In this document: piece after piece, positions 25,553 through 32,566 of the stretch
Numbering within the stretch: the first letter of the stretch is position 1
Layout of the letters: the number at the start of each line of letters is the position of its first letter
Assembly (NCBI GenBank): GCA_047519745.1
Contig: JAPVSJ010000009.1
Location: 11,505-75,504, forward strand
Source: VRUE01 sp047519745
Lineage (GTDB): Bacteria; Actinomycetota; Thermoleophilia; Solirubrobacterales; 70-9
DNA length: 64,000 bases
Direction of reading: 5' to 3'
Notes under the pieces: model-generated
Seen by the model: only the letters and a program-made list of their open reading frames with translations
Databases searched by the model: none
Told to the model about the DNA's origin: nothing
Translations under genes and position numbers: made by a program

Positions 25553-25677
25553 GCGAGGGACGGGGTGTCCCTCCCGGTTGCTGGGTTTTTCGCCAGAAGC
25601 GCCGCAAGGCTGTCCGCGAACGCCAGTGAGACGAAAAACAGGACGCCGCTGCCCGGGAGGGACACCCCGTCCCTCGC
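25553..25677 (-). repeat. Palindromic repeat copy A (125 bp) in the DUF177-rpmF spacer
   Basis: The outer arms 25553-25577 and 25653-25677 are exact reverse complements over 25 bp. Inside, read on the minus strand, lie the family core halves GCGGCGTCCTGTTTTTCG and GGCGAAAAACCCAGC, separated by a variable middle of about 35 nt. The element leaves only 16 bp to the DUF177 stop and 19 bp to the rpmF start, so it constitutes nearly the whole intergenic region. Orientation is minus relative to copies B and D. Confidence 0.9.
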
Positions 25678-25693
25678 ACACCGGCGCTTCAGG

Positions 25694-26218
25694 TCAATCC
25701 AGCTTCAGCTCCCTGAGCTTGCTCCATCTCGGATCGCCGCCTTCGTCGTGCTTGTGGTCCTCGGGGTCGGCGTCGTTGAGGGACTCGCCGCAGGTTGGGC
25801 AGAGGCCGGCGCAGTCGGGGCGGCAGAGGATGCGGGCCGGCAGTGCCAGCACCGCCGCGTCGTGGGCCCAGCGGCCCAGGTCGAGCTGGTCGTCGACGAC
25901 ATAGGGGCTGCGCAGCTCCTCGTCGTCGGTGTCGGATTGGTCGACCTCGCGAGCGTCGACCTCGGTCTCCACCGCCGCGTCTGCGAGGCAGCGCATGCAC
26001 GGTCCCTCGATGCGCACCGGGAAGCGCAGCCTGAAGGCATAGCCGTTGCTCGGTCGCGAGACGTCGATTCTCGTCTTCAGCTCGCCGCCCCGTGGAACAT
26101 AGGTCTGGCCGCCCAGCTCGAGCGGATCGAGGTGGACCGGGAGGTCCAGGCGGGCGCCCTCCCCGTGGCCGAGAGACAGCCGTGCGAGGTCGATGATCGT
26201 GGTTGGCGTCTTTGCCAT
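25694..26218 (-). CDS. DUF177 (YceD family) protein
   Basis: A 174-residue protein of the YceD/DUF177 family that is almost always encoded beside rpmF and is linked to 23S rRNA or ribosome maturation in plants and bacteria. The family core is RIEGPCMRCLADAAVETEVD, and the C-terminal metal site is CRPDCAGLCPTCGESLN. The start MAKTPTTIIDLARLSLGHGE is preceded by GGAGGAGC. It is divergent from a methyltransferase gene. Confidence 0.9.
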   Translation of the reverse strand: MAKTPTTIIDLARLSLGHGEGARLDLPVHLDPLELGGQTYVPRGGELKTRIDVSRPSNGYAFRLRFPVRIEGPCMRCLADAAVETEVDAREVDQSDTDDEELRSPYVVDDQLDLGRWAHDAAVLALPARILCRPDCAGLCPTCGESLNDADPEDHKHDEGGDPRWSKLRELKLD

Positions 26219-26272
26219 TGCGAGCTCCTCCGCCCTGCCGCTTACGATGGACCCTCTCGACGAGATTACGAA

Positions 26273-26767
26273 ATGGGTCAATTCGACTGGACACCCGACG
26301 AGTATCTGGAGCGCATCCGCGCCAGGATCCCGCGCTACGACGACCTGCAGGAGCAGGCGATCGCAGCGATCCCCTTCCCGCCCGAGCGGGTCCTGGAGCT
26401 GGGAATGGGGACCGGCGAGACGACCCGGCGCCTGATCGAGGCCTACCCCGACAGCTGGGTGGTCGGCCTCGATGCCAGCCCCGACATGGTCTTCCGCGCC
26501 CGCCAGAGCTACGACGACGTGCAGCTCGCCCGCATGGAGGACCCGCTCCCGGACGGCCCCTGGGACCTGGTCATCTCGGTCCTCTCGGTCAACGATCTGA
26601 CCAACGAGCAAAAGAAAGCTCTATGCCGCCGGGTGCGAGAGCAATCCCGCTCCCTGGTGATCGGCGACGTCTTCGATGGCGATCAGCTCGAGGATCTCGT
26701 CGAGTGGTCCGGAGGCGAAGTCGCTTGGCAAGCCGACAACCTGGCCGTGATCAAAGCCACCTACTGA
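26273..26767 (+). CDS. Class I SAM-dependent methyltransferase
   Basis: A 164-residue minimal methyltransferase. Motif I is RVLELGMGTGETTRRL, the acidic motif II is WVVGLDASPDMV, and motif IV is WDLVISVLSVNDLTN. The substrate is unknown. ATG at 26273-26275 begins MGQFDWTPDEYLERIRARIP; a TACGAT box about 25 bp upstream may be the -10. The gene is alone on the plus strand, divergent from DUF177 and convergent with sepIVA across a 111-bp palindrome. Confidence 0.8.
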   Translation: MGQFDWTPDEYLERIRARIPRYDDLQEQAIAAIPFPPERVLELGMGTGETTRRLIEAYPDSWVVGLDASPDMVFRARQSYDDVQLARMEDPLPDGPWDLVISVLSVNDLTNEQKKALCRRVREQSRSLVIGDVFDGDQLEDLVEWSGGEVAWQADNLAVIKATY

Positions 26768-26783
26768 CGGAGCGCAGGCTAGC

Positions 26784-26894
26784 GGGTCAGAGGGTCGGGA
26801 GCCCCCGGCCGGAACTTGTGAGCCCGGAGAGGTCGGCACCCTGGGCAAAGGACCGTCGGCGGGTTCCGGCCGGGGGCTCCCGACCCTCTGACCC
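26784..26894. repeat. 111-bp palindrome with perfect 32-bp arms
   Basis: Arms 26784-26815 and 26863-26894 are exact reverse complements for 32 bp (inner ends GGAAC/GTTCC, outer ends GGGTCAG/CTGACCC), with a 47-nt loop. It fills the convergent gap between the methyltransferase gene and sepIVA. It lacks the GTCCTGTTTTTCGC core of repeats A-D. It may end transcription from both sides, although there is no T-run. Confidence 0.85.
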
Positions 26895-26909
26895 AAACAG
26901 CACGCGCGA

Positions 26910-27392
26910 CTAAGCCTGCTCGTCCAGCTCGGCGACCGGCTGCTCTTCGTCGCGGCCGGCGAGCCGGTCGCGGCCGCGCTGCACGGCCGCGAGGAACTTC
27001 TGAAGGTTGACCTCGAGCGTGTTGAGGATCTCGTCGGCGTAGTCCTCTGCGCCGAGCCGGATCTCACGCTCTCTCGTGCGGGCGTCCTCGACGATCTCAT
27101 CAGCGGCCCGCTCGGCCTGCTTGGTGACCTCCTCGTCGGAGATCAAGCGAGCCTGCTGCTCGCGCGCCTCGCGCACGATCCGCTCCGCCTCGCGTTTGGC
27201 CTCGGCAAGCATCTCCTGGCGCTCCTTGACGATCCAGCGCGCCTGCTTGATCTCCTCGGGAATCGTCGCGCGCATCTGGTCGAGGAGGTCGTAGATCTCC
27301 TCGCGGTCCACGCGAACCTGATCCGTGAGCGGCACGGGTCGGGCGTTGTGGACGACATCGTCCAGCTTGTCTATGAGAACGAGAACGTCCAT
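26910..27392 (-). CDS. sepIVA: DivIVA-like coiled-coil protein, SepIVA-type
   Basis: A 160-residue, highly charged coiled-coil protein: MDVLVLIDKLDDVVHNARPV, then a long heptad stretch (IKQARWIVKERQEMLAEAKR onwards to EVTKQAERAADEIVEDARTR) and a conserved ILNTLEVNLQKFLAAVQRGR end. It matches the actinobacterial family of mycobacterial Rv2927c, a DivIVA-like septal growth protein, which is likewise encoded between coaD and DUF177/rpmF. Role at the division site is inferred from that family. Confidence 0.85.
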   Translation of the reverse strand: MDVLVLIDKLDDVVHNARPVPLTDQVRVDREEIYDLLDQMRATIPEEIKQARWIVKERQEMLAEAKREAERIVREAREQQARLISDEEVTKQAERAADEIVEDARTREREIRLGAEDYADEILNTLEVNLQKFLAAVQRGRDRLAGRDEEQPVAELDEQA

Positions 27393-27497
27393 CAGCAGTG
27401 CGTAAGCCTACGTGTAAGAGCCACTTTCGGTGAAGAAGCCGTGATTTCCTCGACTTTTTGCAAACTCTCGCCCACGTGGGCAACCGTCGGCAAAAGC
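27393..27497 (-). promoter_or_regulatory. sepIVA upstream region with palindrome and repeats
   Basis: The 105-bp gap upstream of sepIVA contains a perfect 12-bp palindrome GCCCACGTGGGC (27470-27481). Close to the ATG, minus strand, are spaced CTTAC copies (CTTACACGTAGG CTTACG) with TAGGCT as a possible -10. An independent sepIVA promoter is likely here; the palindrome may belong to coaD termination or be an operator. Confidence 0.35.
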
Positions 27498-27998
27498 CTA
27501 CCTCTCGCCCAGGCGGCCCGCCATCGCGGCCGCCACCGGTGCCGGAACGAGGTCGGAGACGTCGCCGCCGAAGGTCGCCATTTCCTTCACCCCGGTCGAG
27601 GACAGGAAGCTGTACTGGGGCGAGGCGATCATGTAGATGCTCTCGATCCCCGGGTCGAGCTTGCGGTTGAGCTGCGCCATCTCGAACTCGTACTCGAAGT
27701 CGGAGATCGCGCGCAATCCCTTGACGATCGCCCGCGCCCCCGATTCGCGCGCGAACTCGACCAGCAGGTTGGAGAAGATCTGCACCTCGACGTTGGCGAG
27801 GCCGGCGGTCGCCTCTTCGATCAGGGCCTGGCGCTCCTCGGCGGTGAAGAGCGTCTTGTCCTTGCGCATCGGGTTGTTGACGACGCCGACGACGACCCGC
27901 TCGAACACCTCGGAGCTGCGCGTGATGATGTCGATGTGCCCGTTGGTGACCGGGTCATAGCTGCCCGGGCAGACCACGGTGCCGTCGCGCTCCGCCAT
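27498..27998 (-). CDS. coaD: Phosphopantetheine adenylyltransferase
   Basis: A 166-residue nucleotidyltransferase, the penultimate step of coenzyme A synthesis. The HxGH-type motif is in VVCPGSYDPVTNGHIDIITR, with VVGVVNNPMRKDKTLFTAEE and the C-terminal ISSTGVKEMATFGGDVSD-like SSTGVKE motif. Length is typical. Its ATG shares a base with the rsmD stop (TGATG). Confidence 0.97.
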   Translation of the reverse strand: MAERDGTVVCPGSYDPVTNGHIDIITRSSEVFERVVVGVVNNPMRKDKTLFTAEERQALIEEATAGLANVEVQIFSNLLVEFARESGARAIVKGLRAISDFEYEFEMAQLNRKLDPGIESIYMIASPQYSFLSSTGVKEMATFGGDVSDLVPAPVAAAMAGRLGER

Positions 27999-28609
27999 CA
28001 GCTCGGCTTCCCGTAGAAGGAGACGTCGGTGGCGCCGTAGCGACGCTGGCGCAGCGCCTCGAGCGAGTCGAGCCGCAGCGGGCGCCGTGCGCCACTCTCG
28101 ACGACAGCCCGTCCGTCGTCGGCGAGCAGCCGCGGAAGATGTGTATTCAGTTCCTGCCCCACGCGATCGGCGAGTTTATAGGGGGCGTCGACGAAGACGA
28201 GGTCGAATCGCCTTTCCGACTCAACAGCGGGGGACGACCCCTCCCCCGGGTCGCCTTCGCGGGAGTTCCCGGGGGAGGGGTCGTCCCCCGCTGTCGCGGA
28301 CTGGCTCTCGAGCCAGCGGAGGACATCGGACCGAACCAGCTCGACCCGGTCGCCCAGTCCCAGCCGCTCGACGTTGCCCAGCGCCGGCCGCGTGTCGCGA
28401 TCGACGAGGACGGCCGCGGCCGCGCCGCGCGAGAGCGCCTCGATCGCGAGGGCGCCGGTACCGCAGTAGAGGTCGAGCACGCGGGCGCCGGTGACGTCGC
28501 CGAGGGCGGAGAAGACCGCCTCGCGGACGCGGTCCGACGTCGGTCGCACCTTCCAGCCGCGCGGCGCGACCAGGCGCTGCCCCTTCAGCTCTCCGGCGAT
28601 GACCCTCAT
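27998..28609 (-). CDS. rsmD: 16S rRNA (guanine966-N2)-methyltransferase RsmD with palindromic insert
   Basis: A 203-residue methyltransferase that makes m2G966 in 16S rRNA. It starts MRVIAGELKGQRLVAPRGWK, with RPTSDRVREAVFSALGDV, VLDLYCGTGALAIEALSRGA (motif I) and DLVFVDAPYKLADRVGQE (motif IV is DAPY rather than DPPY). Residues about 106-129 (SATAGDDPSPGNSREGDPGE and following) are encoded by a 71-bp perfect palindrome and have no counterpart in the family. The frame is maintained, so the gene is probably functional with a surface loop insert. Confidence 0.92.
   Translation of the reverse strand: MRVIAGELKGQRLVAPRGWKVRPTSDRVREAVFSALGDVTGARVLDLYCGTGALAIEALSRGAAAAVLVDRDTRPALGNVERLGLGDRVELVRSDVLRWLESQSATAGDDPSPGNSREGDPGEGSSPAVESERRFDLVFVDAPYKLADRVGQELNTHLPRLLADDGRAVVESGARRPLRLDSLEALRQRRYGATDVSFYGKPS
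28224..28294 (-). repeat. 71-bp palindrome inside rsmD
   Basis: Arms 28224-28250 and 28268-28294 are exact reverse complements over 27 bp around a 17-nt loop (28251-28267). The arms are rich in G and C runs (GGGGGACGACCCC). The element lies wholly in the rsmD coding sequence and stays open in the rsmD frame. It lacks the core of repeats A-D, so it is a different palindrome type or a much reduced relative. Confidence 0.88.
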
Positions 28610-28616
28610 GCCGACA

Positions 28617-30878
28617 TCAGAGCGGAATCGGGTCCGAGGCGCCGGCGCCGAAGCGGCTGTGGGCGGCGTCGAGCAGTGGGCCCAGCTCGGGAGCGTCGAG
28701 CGATCCGTGGGCCCGCAGCAGGGTCAGCACCTCGTCGCGCGCAGCTTCGAGAAGTACGCCTTCCTCCGGCAGCTCGGCGACCGCGAAGCGCGGCAGGCCA
28801 CTTTGCTTCGTCCCGAGAACCTCGCCCTCGCCGCGAAGGATGAGGTCCACCTCGGCGAGCTTGAATCCGTCGCGCTCCCTCTCCACCGCTTTCAGTCGGC
28901 GTCGCGCCATCCCCCCGGCTTCTTCTGGAAAGAGCAGGCAGTGGGAGCTATGTGCGCCTCGTCCGACCCGACCCCGTAGCTGATGTAGTTGAGAGACGCC
29001 GAAGCGCTCCGCCCCCTCGATGATCATCACGGTGGCGTTGGGCACGTCGATGCCGACCTCGATCACGGTGGTCGCAACCAGGACGTCGGTGGCGCCGGAA
29101 GCAAACGCCTCCATCGCCTCCGCCTTGCGTGCCGAGGGCATCTGGCCGTGGATGACGCCGACCGAGAAGCCGTCGAGCTCCTCGACCTTCAACCGCGCGG
29201 CCTCTTTCTCCGCCGCCTTGCCCAGCATTTTTTCCGACTCCTCGACCAGCGGGCAAACGACATACGCCTGGCGACCCTCGCGCAGCTCCGAACGAAGGAA
29301 CTCATACGCCTCCTCCCGTTCGGCCTCGTTCACGACACGCGTCTCAACCGGCTGGCGACCCGCGGGAAGCTGGTGCAACGCGGTCGTATCGAGATCCCCG
29401 TAAGCGGTCAGCGAGAGCGTCCGCGGGATCGGCGTCGCGGTCATGTGGAGGACATGCGGCGCCATCCCCTCGACTCCCTTCGAGTCGAGCGCCCGCCGCT
29501 GCTCGACCCCGAAGCGATGCTGCTCGTCGACGACGCAGAGGCCGAGGCGGGCGAACTCGACGTCAGGCTCGATCAACGCATGGGTGCCGACAACCAAGCC
29601 GAGCTCCCCGCTCGCAAGCCGGTCCAGCGCTTCCGTGCGCCGCGCGGCCGGCGTAGCACCGGTCAACAGGGCGAACGGCGTCGCCTCCTCGGCCAGCAGC
29701 TTCCCCAGCGTCACCGCATGCTGCTCGGCCAGCGTCTCGGTGGGCGCCATCAGCACAGCCTGGAACCCGGCTTCCAGCGCCCGCAGCATCGAGTACAGCG
29801 CGACAACCGTCTTCCCCGACCCCACCTCACCCATCAGCAACCGCTGCATCGGCTCCCCGGAGTCCAAATCAGCGTCGATCTCGTCGAAAGCCTTCAACTG
29901 ATCCCGCGTCGGCTCGAACGGCAACGACTCGATCCACCTGCCCACCAGCTCGCCGGGCTTCCCCAACTTTGGCGCCGGCCTCGCCGTTCGATGCGACTGC
30001 TTCCGAGTCGTGAGCAGCGCCTGGTACAGAAACAGCTCTTCGAAAGCCAACCGAGCCCGAGCCACCTCGACGTCGTCCTCGCTCTCAGGGAAATGCACGG
30101 CTTTGACCGCATCGGCAGCTCCGGCGAGTCCTCTACGCACCCGCAGCTCCACCGGCAACGGCTCGAGCACATTCCCCACCCACCTGACCGCCTGCTCCAT
30201 CCACCCCCGGATCCGCTGAGCTTTTAGGGCTTCGGTCGCAGGATGAACAGGAACAAGCTGCCGATCGGGGCGAGTGTGGGGTTGCCCAGCCGTGCGCGGC
30301 GTCCTGTTTTTCGCACAGCCGGCTTGGAGAGAGCCGCCGGACTCCAAGGCGAAAAACCCAGCGTCCGGCTGGGCAACCCCACGCTCGCCCCCCTCAAGCA
30401 CCTCGTATTCCGACACCCTCAACCCACGTTTGTCCCTTGACCCCGTGATCAGCAGGGACGTGCCAGGCGACAGCTTCTGCGCCATCCAGGGCTGGTTGAA
30501 CCAGGTCGCCCTGATCGATCCGCTTTCGTCGCCGACTTTCACGGACAGGATCGAAAGCCCGCGGCGGCGAAAGTTGCTCGGCGAGCCCAGCACCTCAACG
30601 AGCAAGGTCGCCTGCTTTTTCGGCTCCAGGCTTGCAACCGGGACGATCGTGCGATCGCGATGGCTGTGCGGAAAGCGCAGCAACAGGTCGCCGACGGTCC
30701 CGATGCCCGCTTCCGCAGCGGCCTCCGCCAGCTTGGGACCAACCCCCTCCAGGGCCTCCAGCGAGATGTCCAACACGCTCGGCCGCGGCCAGTGGACGGG
30801 GGCGTCGAGCAGTTGCGCCCGCGACAGCTCCGCAGCGCCGGCGAAGGAGCGGGCTACTGGGCCGCTAGCAGCCACCAC
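28617..30878 (-). CDS. recG: ATP-dependent DNA helicase RecG with palindromic-repeat insert
   Basis: A 753-residue RecG, which regresses stalled forks and migrates branched DNA. The N-terminal wedge/OB region includes LEGVGPKLAEAAAEAGIGTV and LLLRFPHSHRDRTIVPVASL. Helicase motifs are LLMGEVGSGKTVVALYSMLR (Walker A), VVDEQHRFGVEQRRALDSKG (DEQH), and RGRVGRGAHSSHCLLFPEEA. Residues about 163-204, between SEYEVLEGG and QLVPVHPATEAL, are encoded by palindromic repeat B and are absent from the family. Typical length is about 690. The start overlaps the kinase gene end by 25 bp. Confidence 0.93.
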   Translation of the reverse strand: MVAASGPVARSFAGAAELSRAQLLDAPVHWPRPSVLDISLEALEGVGPKLAEAAAEAGIGTVGDLLLRFPHSHRDRTIVPVASLEPKKQATLLVEVLGSPSNFRRRGLSILSVKVGDESGSIRATWFNQPWMAQKLSPGTSLLITGSRDKRGLRVSEYEVLEGGERGVAQPDAGFFALESGGSLQAGCAKNRTPRTAGQPHTRPDRQLVPVHPATEALKAQRIRGWMEQAVRWVGNVLEPLPVELRVRRGLAGAADAVKAVHFPESEDDVEVARARLAFEELFLYQALLTTRKQSHRTARPAPKLGKPGELVGRWIESLPFEPTRDQLKAFDEIDADLDSGEPMQRLLMGEVGSGKTVVALYSMLRALEAGFQAVLMAPTETLAEQHAVTLGKLLAEEATPFALLTGATPAARRTEALDRLASGELGLVVGTHALIEPDVEFARLGLCVVDEQHRFGVEQRRALDSKGVEGMAPHVLHMTATPIPRTLSLTAYGDLDTTALHQLPAGRQPVETRVVNEAEREEAYEFLRSELREGRQAYVVCPLVEESEKMLGKAAEKEAARLKVEELDGFSVGVIHGQMPSARKAEAMEAFASGATDVLVATTVIEVGIDVPNATVMIIEGAERFGVSQLHQLRGRVGRGAHSSHCLLFPEEAGGMARRRLKAVERERDGFKLAEVDLILRGEGEVLGTKQSGLPRFAVAELPEEGVLLEAARDEVLTLLRAHGSLDAPELGPLLDAAHSRFGAGASDPIPL
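30267..30391 (+). repeat. Palindromic repeat copy B (125 bp) inside recG
   Basis: Arms 30267-30292 and 30366-30391 pair over 26 bp with one mismatch. The core halves GCGGCGTCCTGTTTTTCG and GGCGAAAAACCCAGC are both present on the plus strand around a 35-nt middle. recG reads it on the opposite strand without a stop, giving about 42 extra residues (GVAQPDAGFFALESGGSLQA and so on). Same total length as copy A. Confidence 0.9.
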
Positions 30879-32485
30879 CAGCTCGGCTGACCGCCTTCGT
30901 GGGTCTCGATCTCGACCCCGTCCGGGACGTGGGTATCGATCTCCTCGAGCGGGATCGGAGCTTCCTCCCCTGCCAGGAGGGTGACGATCTCGGCGTTTTC
31001 GGCCAAGCGTTCGAGCGTTGTGGCCAGGGTCGAGCCGGCGCCGCCCCAGGCGACGATCTCGGCCCCGACAAAGCCCACTGCGTCGCCCTTGCGAAAACGT
31101 CCCTGGGCATCGTCACGCGCGGCTGGAGCGACTCCGCCGGTCGCGATCTCCGCAAGAGCGACCTCGAGGCGCCTTGCGTTCTCGGCCGCGGAGGCCTCCA
31201 CGTCGAGCTCGACCAGCGCAAGCAGACCCGCCTGCTGTGAAGTGGCCGTGACCACGCGCGCCGGCTTCTCGGAGAGCTCGCAAGCACGCTCCGCGGCCAT
31301 TATCACGTTCGAAGAGCTGGGCAGGACGAGGACTTCCTCGGCCGGCACCTCGTGGATGCCCGCGAGCAGCTCGTAGGTCGATGGGTTCAGGGTCTCACCG
31401 CCCGGGACCACGTGCGCTCCAAGCTCGGCAAACAGGCGCTCCAGGCCCTCCCCGGCGGCCACCGCCAGCGCACCGGTCCGCCCTCCCGCGAGCCGCGCCC
31501 GGCGCGCGGCGATCTGCTCGCGCATATCGGCGACGTCGAGGTTGGTGACCTGGCCGGCGCCCTCGAACAAGGCCACGGCGGCTTCGGGCTCGTCGGTGTG
31601 GACGTGGACCTTGAGCGTCGCCTCGTCGCCGACGACGAGCACCGAGTCGCCCAGGCCCTCGAGGCGTGGCAGGAAGTCCCGGGCGGCGAGGCCGGCACCG
31701 GAGACGATGAAGTTGGTGCAGTAGCGGTAGCGACTGTCCTCGTGGTGGGGGCGGCTGAGCGGCGGCGTGTCATGGTGCGAGACCTGCGGCGCCTCGGCGC
31801 CATCTCCACGCAGGCCGGCGACCACGCCGGCGAGGATCAGCACCAGGCCGTAGCCGCCGGCGTCGACGACGCCGGATTCGCGTAGCACCTCAAGCTGCTC
31901 GGGGGTGCGCTCTACAGCGCGCTGGCCGTCGGCGATCGCCTGCTCGAGCACCTCGGCGAGGACGGCGTCCTGCTGCTCGTCGCTGACCCCTTGATCGAGG
32001 CGCTGCTTCTCCGCCTCCAGATGGGCAAGCTGGCGGGCGATCGAGTGGGCCATCTCGCGGAAGACGGTCAGCATCGTTCCCTCGGCGGGGTCGCGGACCG
32101 AGGCGTAGGCGGCGTCGGCCGCGCTGGCGAAGGCCGACGCGACGAGCACCGGGTCGACCAGCTCGCCGGGCCGGCTGGCAAGCTCCTCGGCGGCGCCGCG
32201 GACGATCTGAGAGAGGATGACCCCTGAGTTCCCTCGGGCGCCCATCAGCGCCGCTCGGGCCAGCGCCTGGACGAGCTCGGTGCGCCCGACCTCGTCGACC
32301 TCGAGTCCGTCGAGACGGTCGAGCTCCTCCATCACGGCGCGCATCGTCATCGCCATGTTGTCGCCGGTGTCGCCATCGGCAACCGGGAAGACGTTGAGGT
32401 CGTTGACCTCCTGGCGGCGCTCCTCCAGGTGGGCGTAGGCAGACGTGACTACGCGCCGGAAGCGCGCGATCGAGGGATCGGGCAT
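30854..32485 (-). CDS. DAK2/FakA-like kinase (YloV family)
   Basis: A 543-residue protein resembling the fatty-acid kinase FakA/YloV. The N-terminal DAK2 (dihydroxyacetone-kinase-like) nucleotide domain has LNVFPVADGDTGDNMAMTMR (Mg-binding Asp cluster) and ALMGARGNSGVILSQIVRGA. The middle contains YCTNFIVSGAGLAARDFLPR and VHVHTDEPEAAVALFEGAGQ. The C-terminal part is DegV/FakB-related in character (VLPSSSNVIMAAERACELSE). In Firmicutes such kinases phosphorylate host or exogenous fatty acids with FakB; no FakB gene is adjacent. ATG at 32483-32485; TAGATT eight bases upstream. Confidence 0.88.
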   Translation of the reverse strand: MPDPSIARFRRVVTSAYAHLEERRQEVNDLNVFPVADGDTGDNMAMTMRAVMEELDRLDGLEVDEVGRTELVQALARAALMGARGNSGVILSQIVRGAAEELASRPGELVDPVLVASAFASAADAAYASVRDPAEGTMLTVFREMAHSIARQLAHLEAEKQRLDQGVSDEQQDAVLAEVLEQAIADGQRAVERTPEQLEVLRESGVVDAGGYGLVLILAGVVAGLRGDGAEAPQVSHHDTPPLSRPHHEDSRYRYCTNFIVSGAGLAARDFLPRLEGLGDSVLVVGDEATLKVHVHTDEPEAAVALFEGAGQVTNLDVADMREQIAARRARLAGGRTGALAVAAGEGLERLFAELGAHVVPGGETLNPSTYELLAGIHEVPAEEVLVLPSSSNVIMAAERACELSEKPARVVTATSQQAGLLALVELDVEASAAENARRLEVALAEIATGGVAPAARDDAQGRFRKGDAVGFVGAEIVAWGGAGSTLATTLERLAENAEIVTLLAGEEAPIPLEEIDTHVPDGVEIETHEGGQPSWWWLLAAQ

Positions 32486-32566
32486 CGCCCCGAAATCTAG
32501 CTGCCAGCGGCGGATGCGCCATCTCGACGAAGGCGACTGACCGCGTTCGCTACGGTGCCACGCTCG

